From positions 1-32,597 of the forward strand of contig JBEBBU010000099.1 in the NCBI GenBank assembly GCA_041158225.1: a stretch of DNA of 32,597 nt, written 5' to 3'. Of this stretch, positions 25,183-31,975 are shown in pieces (the first letter of the stretch is position 1; every line of letters starts with the position of its first letter). A program made the translations under genes and the position numbers. The notes under the pieces are model-generated. The model had not been told where the DNA came from. It ran no database searches and saw only the letters and a list, made by a program, of their open reading frames with translations. Origin of the DNA: JBEBBU01 sp041158225. GTDB taxonomy: Bacteria > Pseudomonadota > Gammaproteobacteria > Methylococcales > Methylococcaceae.

Positions 25183-25894
25183 TACCGCCTTCAGTACCTC
25201 CTATCTGGTGGCCCTGCTGATGGGGCTGTTCAGCTCCTTTCACTGTCTCAGCATGTGCGGCTCCATCATCGGCTCACTGACCCTGAGCCTGCGGCGCGAG
25301 ATCCGCGAAGACAAGTCCCAGCTCTTCCCCTTTGTCTGCAGCTACAATCTGGGGCGCATCGCCAGTTATACCCTGGCAGGTTTTCTGGCGGGTTCGCTGG
25401 AAAGCATGCTGACCATGCCGTTTGGTGAAGGTCATGGCCACCGCCTGCTGCAGCTGCTTTCCGCGCTGATCATGGCGGGTGCCGGACTGTATATTGCCGG
25501 CTGGTTTCCGCGTTTTGCCTATATCGAGCGTGGCGGCGCCCATCTCTGGCGCGCCATCGAGCCGATTGGTCGCCGGCTGATACCGGTGCAGACACTCAGG
25601 CAGGCCTTTTTCTTCGGCATGATCTGGGGCTGGATGCCCTGTGGTCTGGTCTATGCAGCGCTGTCGCTGGCCGCCACCAGTGGCGATGTCGTGCGCAGCA
25701 CGTTTACCATGCTGGCCTTTGGCATTGGTACCCTGCCTGCGGTCGTGGGGGTCGGGGTCATGACCAGCCTGATGGTGCGCCTGTCGGGCATGCGGAACTT
25801 TCGTGTCCTGTCCGGAGTCACCCTGATTGCCATGGCCATTCTGGCCGCGTTTCCGGGGCTGAATCCTTTTGTCATGCACGGTGCTGCCAGTTAG
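25169..25894 (+). CDS. DsbD/TauE-SafE-like cytochrome-biogenesis transmembrane protein
   Basis: This is a 241-residue inner-membrane protein with about six hydrophobic helices. It resembles the DsbD_2/SafE family (COG2836-type), whose members sit in cbb3 oxidase or copper loci and are proposed to move reducing equivalents or copper. Landmarks are SSFHCLSMCGSIIGSL near the N-terminus (cysteines in HCxxMCG context) and WGWMPCGLVYAALSLA, the PCGLVY motif of the second half. GGAG seven bases before the ATG supports the start. It overlaps pyrF by 14 bases, so it is co-transcribed with polA-pyrF although functionally unrelated. The small HMA protein at 20023 is a possible partner. The transported species is unknown. 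Confidence 0.82.
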   Translation: MHHLDTAFSTSYLVALLMGLFSSFHCLSMCGSIIGSLTLSLRREIREDKSQLFPFVCSYNLGRIASYTLAGFLAGSLESMLTMPFGEGHGHRLLQLLSALIMAGAGLYIAGWFPRFAYIERGGAHLWRAIEPIGRRLIPVQTLRQAFFFGMIWGWMPCGLVYAALSLAATSGDVVRSTFTMLAFGIGTLPAVVGVGVMTSLMVRLSGMRNFRVLSGVTLIAMAILAAFPGLNPFVMHGAAS

Positions 25895-25909
25895 GTCAGG
25901 GAGGTAAAC

Positions 25910-26857
25910 ATGTTTGATATGCTGATAGGCCAGTCACCCAATTTCGAGGCCATGCTGCGCAGTGCCCGCATGGTGGCGGCGACCGACGTGACGGTGCTGA
26001 TTGTCGGAGAAACCGGTACCGGCAAGGAAGTACTGGCCCTGGCCCTGCAGAAGAACAGTCCGCGTGCTGACAAGCCCTTTGTGACCATCAACTGTGCTGC
26101 CTTTCCGGAAAGTCTGGCTGAATCCGAGCTGTTTGGTCACCGCAAGGGCGCTTTTACCGGGGCGGTAGGCAATCATCAGGGGCGTCTCCAGGCAGCTGAT
26201 GGCGGCACGGTATTTCTGGATGAGGTCGATTCCCTGCCCATCGCCCTGCAGGCCAAGCTGCTGCGTTTTCTGGAAACCGGTGAAATCCAGCCGGTGGGCG
26301 AGACCCGGCCACAACATGTTGATGTGCGTATCATCGCCGCCACCAATGCCTCGCTACAGGACAAGATCCGCAGCGGTGAATTCCGCAAGGATCTCTACTA
26401 CCGTCTGAATGTCGTACCTCTGGAGATCCCGCCGCTCAGGGATCGTATCGGTGATACCCAGCTGCTGCTGCAGCATTACATCCAGCATTTTGCACGCGAA
26501 CATGGTCTGCCTGCGGCGAGTTTTGCCCGTTGTGCCATGCAGCGCCTGCTGCAGCATGCATGGCCGGGTAATGTGCGCGAGCTGCGCAATGTCTGTGAGC
26601 GCCTGAGCATCCTGCTGGCGGGCAAAGCCATCGAAGCTGACAATCTTCCGCCAGAATTGTTGCAGGCACGTGAAGGTGCCCAGCAGAAAGCCCTGATTAC
26701 CCTGCCTGATATGGGCATCGAGCTGGAAAAAGTTGAAATTGACCTGATTCAGCAGGCGCTGGCGCGGACCAATGGCAACCGCACCCGCTCTGCCAGACTG
26801 CTGGGGATTTCACGCGACACCCTGCTGTACCGCATGCAGAAATACGGGCTCAGCTGA
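25910..26857 (+). CDS. Sigma-54-dependent transcriptional activator lacking a sensor domain
   Basis: This is a 315-residue AAA+ enhancer-binding protein that would activate RNA polymerase containing sigma-54. The AAA+ domain begins within the first ten residues, with Walker A GETGTGKE (33-40), ELFGHRKGAFTGA including the GAFTGA sigma-54 contact loop (80-85), Walker B TVFLDEVD (about 100-107) and RKDLYYRLNV. WPGNVRELRN follows, and the protein ends in a Fis-type helix-turn-helix (NRTRSARLLGISRDTLLYRM). No receiver, PAS or GAF domain is present, so architecture and length resemble PspF (about 325). Regulation is therefore expected from a partner protein or from expression level. GGGAGG upstream of the ATG sets the start. 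No psp genes are adjacent; the neighbours are the DsbD-like protein and a radical SAM gene 16 bases downstream. Confidence 0.9.
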   Translation: MFDMLIGQSPNFEAMLRSARMVAATDVTVLIVGETGTGKEVLALALQKNSPRADKPFVTINCAAFPESLAESELFGHRKGAFTGAVGNHQGRLQAADGGTVFLDEVDSLPIALQAKLLRFLETGEIQPVGETRPQHVDVRIIAATNASLQDKIRSGEFRKDLYYRLNVVPLEIPPLRDRIGDTQLLLQHYIQHFAREHGLPAASFARCAMQRLLQHAWPGNVRELRNVCERLSILLAGKAIEADNLPPELLQAREGAQQKALITLPDMGIELEKVEIDLIQQALARTNGNRTRSARLLGISRDTLLYRMQKYGLS

Positions 26858-26873
26858 ACCGGCGTTGATCCTG

Positions 26874-27725
26874 ATGTCAGGCCTCTCTGTCAGTGACCAT
26901 CGCCGTGACCGCGCCGGCATGACCTATGTCTATCCAGTGCTGTCCCGGCGCTCTGGTGGCGTGTCGCTCGGCATCAATCTCAATCCCAATCATGCCTGCA
27001 ACTGGCGTTGCCTTTACTGTCAGGTGGAGAATCTGCAGCGCGGCAGTGCCCCGGTCACGGATCTGCAACAGCTGGAAGCCGAGTTGAGGGAACTGCTGGC
27101 CCAGATCGCCTGCGGTGATTTTTATGACAGGCATGGCGTGGTGCCTGCCCAGCGCCGCTTATGCGATCTTGCCATTTCCGGTAATGGCGAACCGACTTCA
27201 GCGGCAGCCTTTCCGCAGGTGGTGGCACTCATCGGGCGGGTGCTGGGCGATGTTGCGCTACCCGGCGCCGCCTCATTGCGCCGCGTACTGATCAGCAATG
27301 GCAGTCATGTGCTGGATGCCGCGATTGCACAGGCGCTGATGGCCTGGGCGCAGCAGGGCGGGGAACTATGGTTCAAGCTGGATGGTGTGGCGGAAGCGGA
27401 TGTCGCGCGTATCAACAGTGTGCATACCCAGCGTGAGCTGGCGGCAAGGCGTCTGATGGCGGCCCTTGAGGTGGTGCCTACCTGGGTGCAGACCTGTCAT
27501 TTCCTGCTGGATGGTCAGGCGGCCATGTCGCAACCGCAAGCGTGGTGGCAGCTGCTGGGATCATTTGCTTCCCATCCCAACTTTCGTGGTGTCTTACTGT
27601 ATGGTCCGGCCCGGCCCTCAAACCAGCCAGAGGCTGGCCGCATCAGCGCCCCCTCCCTGGAGGCGCTGGAAGCGCTGGCCCTGCCGCTGCGCGAGCAGGG
27701 TATCACGGTACAGATAACGCCCTGA
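26874..27725 (+). CDS. Radical SAM protein (COG0731-type), function unknown
   Basis: This is a 283-residue radical SAM enzyme. The [4Fe-4S]-binding motif is CNWRCLYC (C42, C46, C49; CX3CX2C). ISGNGEPTSA is the GxxxP-type SAM-contact strand, and FKLDGVAEADVARIN with VLISNGSH recalls the COG0731 group related to TYW1. That group includes wyosine enzymes in archaea, but bacterial members have no settled function. The ATG at 26874 is preferred; ATG 26919 (MTYVYPVLSRR) is possible and would remove 15 residues, and neither has a strong ribosome-binding site. It follows the sigma-54 activator by 16 bases and is convergent with yjdM after a 7-base gap. No partner substrate gene is recognisable nearby. 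Confidence 0.85.
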   Translation: MSGLSVSDHRRDRAGMTYVYPVLSRRSGGVSLGINLNPNHACNWRCLYCQVENLQRGSAPVTDLQQLEAELRELLAQIACGDFYDRHGVVPAQRRLCDLAISGNGEPTSAAAFPQVVALIGRVLGDVALPGAASLRRVLISNGSHVLDAAIAQALMAWAQQGGELWFKLDGVAEADVARINSVHTQRELAARRLMAALEVVPTWVQTCHFLLDGQAAMSQPQAWWQLLGSFASHPNFRGVLLYGPARPSNQPEAGRISAPSLEALEALALPLREQGITVQITP

Positions 27726-27732
27726 TGCCTGC

Positions 27733-28071
27733 TCAGGCCTTCTTCAGAAAGCAGGCTTTCAGCAGATAGTTACCCTGATCGGTGCGGCAATCCACTTCGT
27801 GGTCACCATCCACCAGGCGTATGCCCTTGATGCGGGTGCCGACCTTGAGCGTGGTGGACGAGCCCTTGACCTTCAGATCCTTCACCACCAGCACGGTATC
27901 GCCGTCCGCCAGCGGCGTGCCATTGGCATCGCGTACGATGCGCGCATCATCGTCACCTGCTGCATCAGCGCCGGCATCACGCAGCCACTCATGACCACAG
28001 GTGGGACAGATATCCATGTCGCCATCCGGGTAAACATGTTCACTCCCGCACTGGGGGCATGTGTTACTCAT
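27733..28071 (-). CDS. yjdM: YjdM (PhnA) family zinc-ribbon protein
   Basis: This is a 112-residue protein of the family once named PhnA and now called YjdM, which is not itself required for phosphonate breakdown. The N-terminal zinc ribbon is CPQCGSEHVYPDGD with CPTCGHEW, giving two CxxC knuckles. The C-terminal domain has the SH3-like consensus DGDTVLVVKDLKVKGSS and IKGIRLVDGDHEVDC. Its ATG overlaps the argG stop in ATGA on the minus strand, so it is translationally coupled to argG. The molecular function is undetermined. Confidence 0.93.
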   Translation of the reverse strand: MSNTCPQCGSEHVYPDGDMDICPTCGHEWLRDAGADAAGDDDARIVRDANGTPLADGDTVLVVKDLKVKGSSTTLKVGTRIKGIRLVDGDHEVDCRTDQGNYLLKACFLKKA

Positions 28072-29294
28072 GCCAGACGGCCGCGCTTGCCGGCAATGCG
28101 CATACGCAGTGCATTGAGCTTGATGAAGCCTTCGGCGTCCTGCTGGTTGTAGGCGCCCTGGTCATCTTCGAAGGTGGCGATATTCATGTCGAACAGGCTG
28201 TCATGTTCCGACTGGCGACCCACCACGGTGGCATTGCCCTTGTACAGCTTGATGCGTACCAGACCGTTGACACAGGCCTGCGAGGCGTCAATCATCTGCT
28301 GCAGCATGCGCCGCTCAGGGCTCCACCAGTAGCCGTTATAGATCATGCTGGCATAGCGTGGCATGAGTTCATCCTTGAGGTGGGCCACTTCGCGGTCCAG
28401 CGTCAGGGATTCGATGGCGCGATGCGCACGCAGCAATACCGTACCGGCTGGTGTTTCGTAGCAGCCGCGCGATTTCATGCCGACATAACGGTTTTCCACG
28501 ATGTCCAGACGGCCGATACCATGGGCACCTGCCAGCTGGTTCAGATGTTTCAGCACCTGCGCCGGTGTCATGTCAACGCCGTCAATGGCGACGACATCAC
28601 CTGCCTGATAGCGCAGTTCAACATAAGCCGGGGTATCGGGCGCCTCTTCCGGAGATACCGTCCAGCGCCACATGTCAGCTTCAGGTTCGGCCCATGGATT
28701 CTCGAGGATGCCGCCTTCATAAGAGATATGCAGCAGGTTGGCATCCATGGAGTAGGGGGAGGCCTTGCCGCGCTTCATTTCAATGGGTATACCATGCGTT
28801 TCCGCATACGCCAGCAGCTTTTCGCGGGAGGTGAGATCCCATTCACGCCAGGGGGCGATGACACGGATGTCGGGGCGCAGGGCGTAGGCACCCAGTTCAA
28901 AGCGTACCTGGTCATTGCCCTTGCCGGTGGCGCCATGCGCAATCGCATCCGCGCCGGTTTCATTGGCAATCTCGATCAGGCGGCGTGCGATCAGCGGGCG
29001 TGCGATGGAGGTGCCCAGCAGGTATTCGCCCTCGTAAATGGTGTTGGCACGAAACATCGGGTAGACATAGTCGCGGGCGAAGGTTTCGGTCAGGTCGTCG
29101 ATATAGATCTCGCGGATGCCCAGCGCTTCTGCCTTGGCGCGTGCAGGTTCGACTTCCTCACCCTGGCCGATATCTGCAGTGAAAGTCACTACTTCACACT
29201 GGTAGGTTTCCTGCAGCCACTTGAGGATGACAGAGGTGTCGAGGCCGCCGGAATAGGCGAGGGCCACTTTCTTGATGCGAGGCTTGTCAGTCAT
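28068..29294 (-). CDS. argG: Argininosuccinate synthase ArgG
   Basis: ArgG condenses citrulline and aspartate with ATP to argininosuccinate, the penultimate step of arginine synthesis. The ATG at 29294 gives 408 residues, the usual length for the shorter (type 1) class. The open frame continues upstream, but that stretch crosses the proposed -10 element and lacks homology. The P-loop is ALAYSGGLDTS near the N-terminus. Other family segments are FTADIGQGEE, YLLGTSIARPLIA, AHGATGKGNDQVRFE and GRLDIVENRYVGMKSRG. A GGAC sequence precedes the start. The gene is divergent from the persulfide dioxygenase and heads an operon with yjdM. Confidence 0.96.
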   Translation of the reverse strand: MTDKPRIKKVALAYSGGLDTSVILKWLQETYQCEVVTFTADIGQGEEVEPARAKAEALGIREIYIDDLTETFARDYVYPMFRANTIYEGEYLLGTSIARPLIARRLIEIANETGADAIAHGATGKGNDQVRFELGAYALRPDIRVIAPWREWDLTSREKLLAYAETHGIPIEMKRGKASPYSMDANLLHISYEGGILENPWAEPEADMWRWTVSPEEAPDTPAYVELRYQAGDVVAIDGVDMTPAQVLKHLNQLAGAHGIGRLDIVENRYVGMKSRGCYETPAGTVLLRAHRAIESLTLDREVAHLKDELMPRYASMIYNGYWWSPERRMLQQMIDASQACVNGLVRIKLYKGNATVVGRQSEHDSLFDMNIATFEDDQGAYNQQDAEGFIKLNALRMRIAGKRGRLA

Positions 29295-29328
29295 GAGCGT
29301 CCATATCGTGCAAATATTCGAAGGACAT

Positions 29329-29334
29329 AGTATA
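29329..29334 (-). promoter_or_regulatory. Candidate -10 element of argG
   Basis: The minus strand reads TATACT here, five of six matches to consensus. Transcription would start near 29321, about 27 bases before the argG ATG. The -35 region (ATGATA at about 17 bases) is weak. No convincing 18-bp ARG box pair could be made out in the 118-base divergent intergenic region. Confidence 0.4.
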
Positions 29335-29412
29335 GCGTGCGCCGGGGCGGGTATCATATCTGCCTGTTATTTCGAGAGTCCCTCTCAACCCCCTTCATAC
29401 CAAGGAGATGCC

Positions 29413-30120
29413 ATGCTGTTCCGTCAGCTGTTCGAGCCTGATACCTGTACCTATACCTATCTGCTGGGTTGCGAGCATAGCGGTCGTGCCGTGCTGATTG
29501 ATACGGTCCATTCACAGATGGATCATTATCTGGCTCTGCTGGATGAACTGGATCTGCAGCTGGTCTATACCTTTGAAACCCATGTGCACGCCGATCACGT
29601 CACGGCAGCCGGTCTGCTGCGGGAGCGTATCGGCAGTCGCAGCGTGGTACATCGTGATGCCGGTGCCATGTGTGCTGACCTGCTGGTGACGCATGGCGTG
29701 ACCCTGCAGGTGGGTGAGCTGGAGTTCGAGGTCAGGCATACACCTGGCCACACTGGGGGCTGCGTCAGTTATGTCATGCATGACCGTGTATTCACCGGTG
29801 ATGCCCTGCTCATCGGCGGCTGTGGTCGTACCGACTTCCAGCAGGGCGATGCAGGCAAGCTCTATGATGCCATTCACCAGCAGCTGTTCGTGTTGCCGCC
29901 CGATACGCTGGTCTATCCCGGGCACGACTATCAGGGTAACCGGGTCAGCAGCATTGCCCAGGAAAAAGCAAAAAATGCCCGCCTTGGTGGCCAGCGCAGC
30001 CGCGAGGCTTTCGTGGAACTGATGGCCGGCCTGAAACTGGATTATCCGCGCTACATCGACCAGGCGCTGCCTGCCAACCAGCAGTGTGGTCTGGCCACGC
30101 CTGTCGAGGTACAGGGTTGA
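29413..30120 (+). CDS. ETHE1-like persulfide dioxygenase (metallo-beta-lactamase fold)
   Basis: This is a 235-residue metallo-beta-lactamase-fold protein of the ETHE1 group. Members are mononuclear iron enzymes that oxidise glutathione persulfide to sulfite and glutathione. The metal motif is HVHADH (H57, H59, D61, H62), with H113 in TPGHTGGCVSY, D130 in FTGDALLIGGCGRTDFQQGD and H171 in YPGHDYQG. The GRTDFQ segment and the sequence around it distinguish this group from glyoxalase II. AAGGAG five bases before the ATG at 29413 fixes the start, although the frame is open further upstream. thiE is translationally coupled behind it. No rhodanese or sulfide:quinone reductase gene is next to it. Confidence 0.9.
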   Translation: MLFRQLFEPDTCTYTYLLGCEHSGRAVLIDTVHSQMDHYLALLDELDLQLVYTFETHVHADHVTAAGLLRERIGSRSVVHRDAGAMCADLLVTHGVTLQVGELEFEVRHTPGHTGGCVSYVMHDRVFTGDALLIGGCGRTDFQQGDAGKLYDAIHQQLFVLPPDTLVYPGHDYQGNRVSSIAQEKAKNARLGGQRSREAFVELMAGLKLDYPRYIDQALPANQQCGLATPVEVQG

Positions 30121-30770
30121 GCGGACCGCGCCCGGTATTTCCGCGCAGAAGCATCTATCTGGTGACCTCGGAGCAGTTGCAGGGGACGGCGCTGTACGAA
30201 GTCGTGAGCCGGGCGCTGCTGGGGGGCGTAGGGCTGGTCCAGTACCGTGCCAAAACCCGGGATCGCGCCGTCCGGCAGGATGAGGCCCTGCAACTGCTAC
30301 GCCTGTGCCGTGATCATGCGGTGCCTCTGATCATCAATGATGATGTTGCACTGGCGCTGGCCGTGGGTGCAGATGGGGTGCATCTTGGCAGGTCGGATGG
30401 TGCTATCCGTGATGCCAGGCAGCAGCTGGGTGCATCCATGCTGCTGGGCGCTTCCTGTTATGCGGACCTGTCGCTGGCCCTGCAGGCTGAGGCCGAGGGC
30501 GCTGACTATGTGGCGTTCGGGGCGTTTTACCCATCATCCAGCAAGCCTTCCGCTACTCCGGCACCCTTGAGCCTGCTGGCTGAAGCGGCTGCCAGGCTGG
30601 CTGTGCCGGTGGTGGCTATCGGCGGTATCCGCGCCGACAATGCAGCGCCACTGGTGTGTGCGGGTGCCGACAGTCTGGCAGTGATTGATGCCATCTGCGG
30701 TGCCAGTGATCCTGAGCTGGCAGCGCAGTGTCTCTGTGCCGTCTGGAGTGGCGTTACCGATGCTGGCTGA
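30117..30770 (+). CDS. thiE: Thiamine-phosphate synthase ThiE
   Basis: ThiE joins HMP-diphosphate (the ThiD product) with thiazole phosphate to give thiamine phosphate. The proposed start is TTG at 30117, overlapping the upstream stop in TTGA, with GAGG about 8 bases before it; it gives 217 residues, a normal length. An in-frame GTG at 30084 lies within the upstream gene and would add unrelated sequence. Family motifs are QYRAKTRD (diphosphate binding), LIINDDVALALAVGADGVHLG, FGAFYPSSSKP and VVAIGGIRADN. The next gene overlaps its end by 11 bases. Confidence 0.93.
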   Translation: MSGPRPVFPRRSIYLVTSEQLQGTALYEVVSRALLGGVGLVQYRAKTRDRAVRQDEALQLLRLCRDHAVPLIINDDVALALAVGADGVHLGRSDGAIRDARQQLGASMLLGASCYADLSLALQAEAEGADYVAFGAFYPSSSKPSATPAPLSLLAEAAARLAVPVVAIGGIRADNAAPLVCAGADSLAVIDAICGASDPELAAQCLCAVWSGVTDAG

Positions 30771-31884
30771 GCCGGTATTCCTGCGCCGGGTGGAGGCCGT
30801 TTACAGTGATCCGCTCGCGCGGATCTGGCTGGCCTGTGCCGAAGCGGCGGGCTTCCGCGTAGCCCGTTCGGATAGTGTCTATGCCTCCTCGGATGGACAG
30901 GGAACCCTGTGGATTGGCCATGATGCACTGCTGGATGCCGATGACCAGCTGGCGCAGATGATCCTGCATGAGCTGTGTCATGCGCTGGTGGAAGGCGAGG
31001 CCGGTGAGCGACTGCCCGACTGGGGCCTGGATAATGCCTCATCCCGGCATACCTGGCGCGAACATGCCTGCCTGCGCCTGCAGGCGGCACTGACTGCCCC
31101 CTGGGGGCTGAGAGCCTTTCTGGCGCCTACCACGGATTTTCGTGTCAGTTTCTGGCAGCAGCTGGGCCCTGATCCCTTTGAGGCGGCGCAGTCGGCTGGT
31201 GGCAGGCGTGAGCCCTCCTGCGTGGCGGCGCGACTGGGGATGTGGCGCGCTGCGCAGCCACGCTGGCGCGAACCGCTCGCCCAGGCGCTGCGTGCCAGTG
31301 CTGCCATTGCCGCACTGGTGCCCAGGCATCTGGGTCTGGATGCCGCCATGCATCCGGCCCATTCGCTCTGGGCCTGCACCGAACCTGTGCCGCCCGCCCA
31401 TCCGGCCGGGGCAGAATGTGTCGTGCTGCCGCATGTGGCGGATGCCGGTAAAAAGTGCGCTGATTGCGCCTGGTCATGGCAGGCCGCTGCGCGCGCCGGC
31501 CGTCCTGCAGCGCCGCGCCTGAAATGTCACCGTATGCCCGGGGCGCGCCTGGATGCGGACACCCTGGGCTGCCAGTACTGGGAATCACGGGAAACACTGC
31601 ATTGCCTGAGTTGTGGCGCCTGTTGCCGCGAAGCGTATGATACTGTTGAGGTGGGCGCACGCGAGGCTGTGATCCGCATGCATCCTGATCTGGTAGAAAA
31701 GAAGGACGGGCGTTATCGGCTCAGGCGCGAGGGCGAACGCTGCGCTGCGCTGCGGGGAGGAACCACGCCTTGCGACGATTACAGCTGCAGTATCTATGCG
31801 GATCGCCCCTCTACCTGCAGGGGCTTTGCTCTTGGCAGTGCCAATTGTCTGGATGCAAGACGCCGTATTGGCCTGTCCCTCTAG
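30760..31884 (+). CDS. HExxH putative metallopeptidase fused to a CxxCxxCC (YkgJ-like) domain
   Basis: This is a 374-residue protein with two recognisable parts; I do not recognise a named gene. The N-terminal half has HELCH (70-74), an HExxH zinc-metallopeptidase-like motif in a helix (MILHELCHALVEGE), with H97, E101 and H102 as candidate third ligands. A middle section carries C233-x2-C236, C256 and C271. The C-terminal third has the YkgJ-type cluster CLSCGACC (C282, C285, C288, C289), followed by C328, C338, C343, C353 and C363 in the DRPSTCRGF context, a domain thought to bind zinc or iron. There is no signal peptide, so it is probably cytosolic. The ATG at 30760 lies inside the thiE end, with GGAG about 11 bases upstream. 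Whether the peptidase site is active is unknown. Confidence 0.8.
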   Translation: MLAEPVFLRRVEAVYSDPLARIWLACAEAAGFRVARSDSVYASSDGQGTLWIGHDALLDADDQLAQMILHELCHALVEGEAGERLPDWGLDNASSRHTWREHACLRLQAALTAPWGLRAFLAPTTDFRVSFWQQLGPDPFEAAQSAGGRREPSCVAARLGMWRAAQPRWREPLAQALRASAAIAALVPRHLGLDAAMHPAHSLWACTEPVPPAHPAGAECVVLPHVADAGKKCADCAWSWQAAARAGRPAAPRLKCHRMPGARLDADTLGCQYWESRETLHCLSCGACCREAYDTVEVGAREAVIRMHPDLVEKKDGRYRLRREGERCAALRGGTTPCDDYSCSIYADRPSTCRGFALGSANCLDARRRIGLSL

Positions 31885-31975
31885 GTTATCCCTGTGGGGG
31901 ATGGCATAATTCACCATTCAGTTTAGCGATCTACACGCAATAAACCTCAGAAGATAAGTGTCGGGAGTTGCCTAA

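Noticed and set aside
27727..27760. Small inverted repeats at the yjdM/radical SAM junction
   Set aside because: The repeats have 4-5 bp stems, lie mostly inside yjdM and have no T-tract; they are within chance expectation.
28059..29330. Plus-strand open frame (423 codons) opposite argG
   Set aside because: It is a shadow of argG in a GC-biased genome; argG on the minus strand matches its family over the full length.
31888..31902. Possible terminator hairpin (ATCCC/GGGAT) after the HExxH/cysteine-cluster gene
   Set aside because: The stem is only 5 bp and no T-run follows, so it is not supportable as a terminator.
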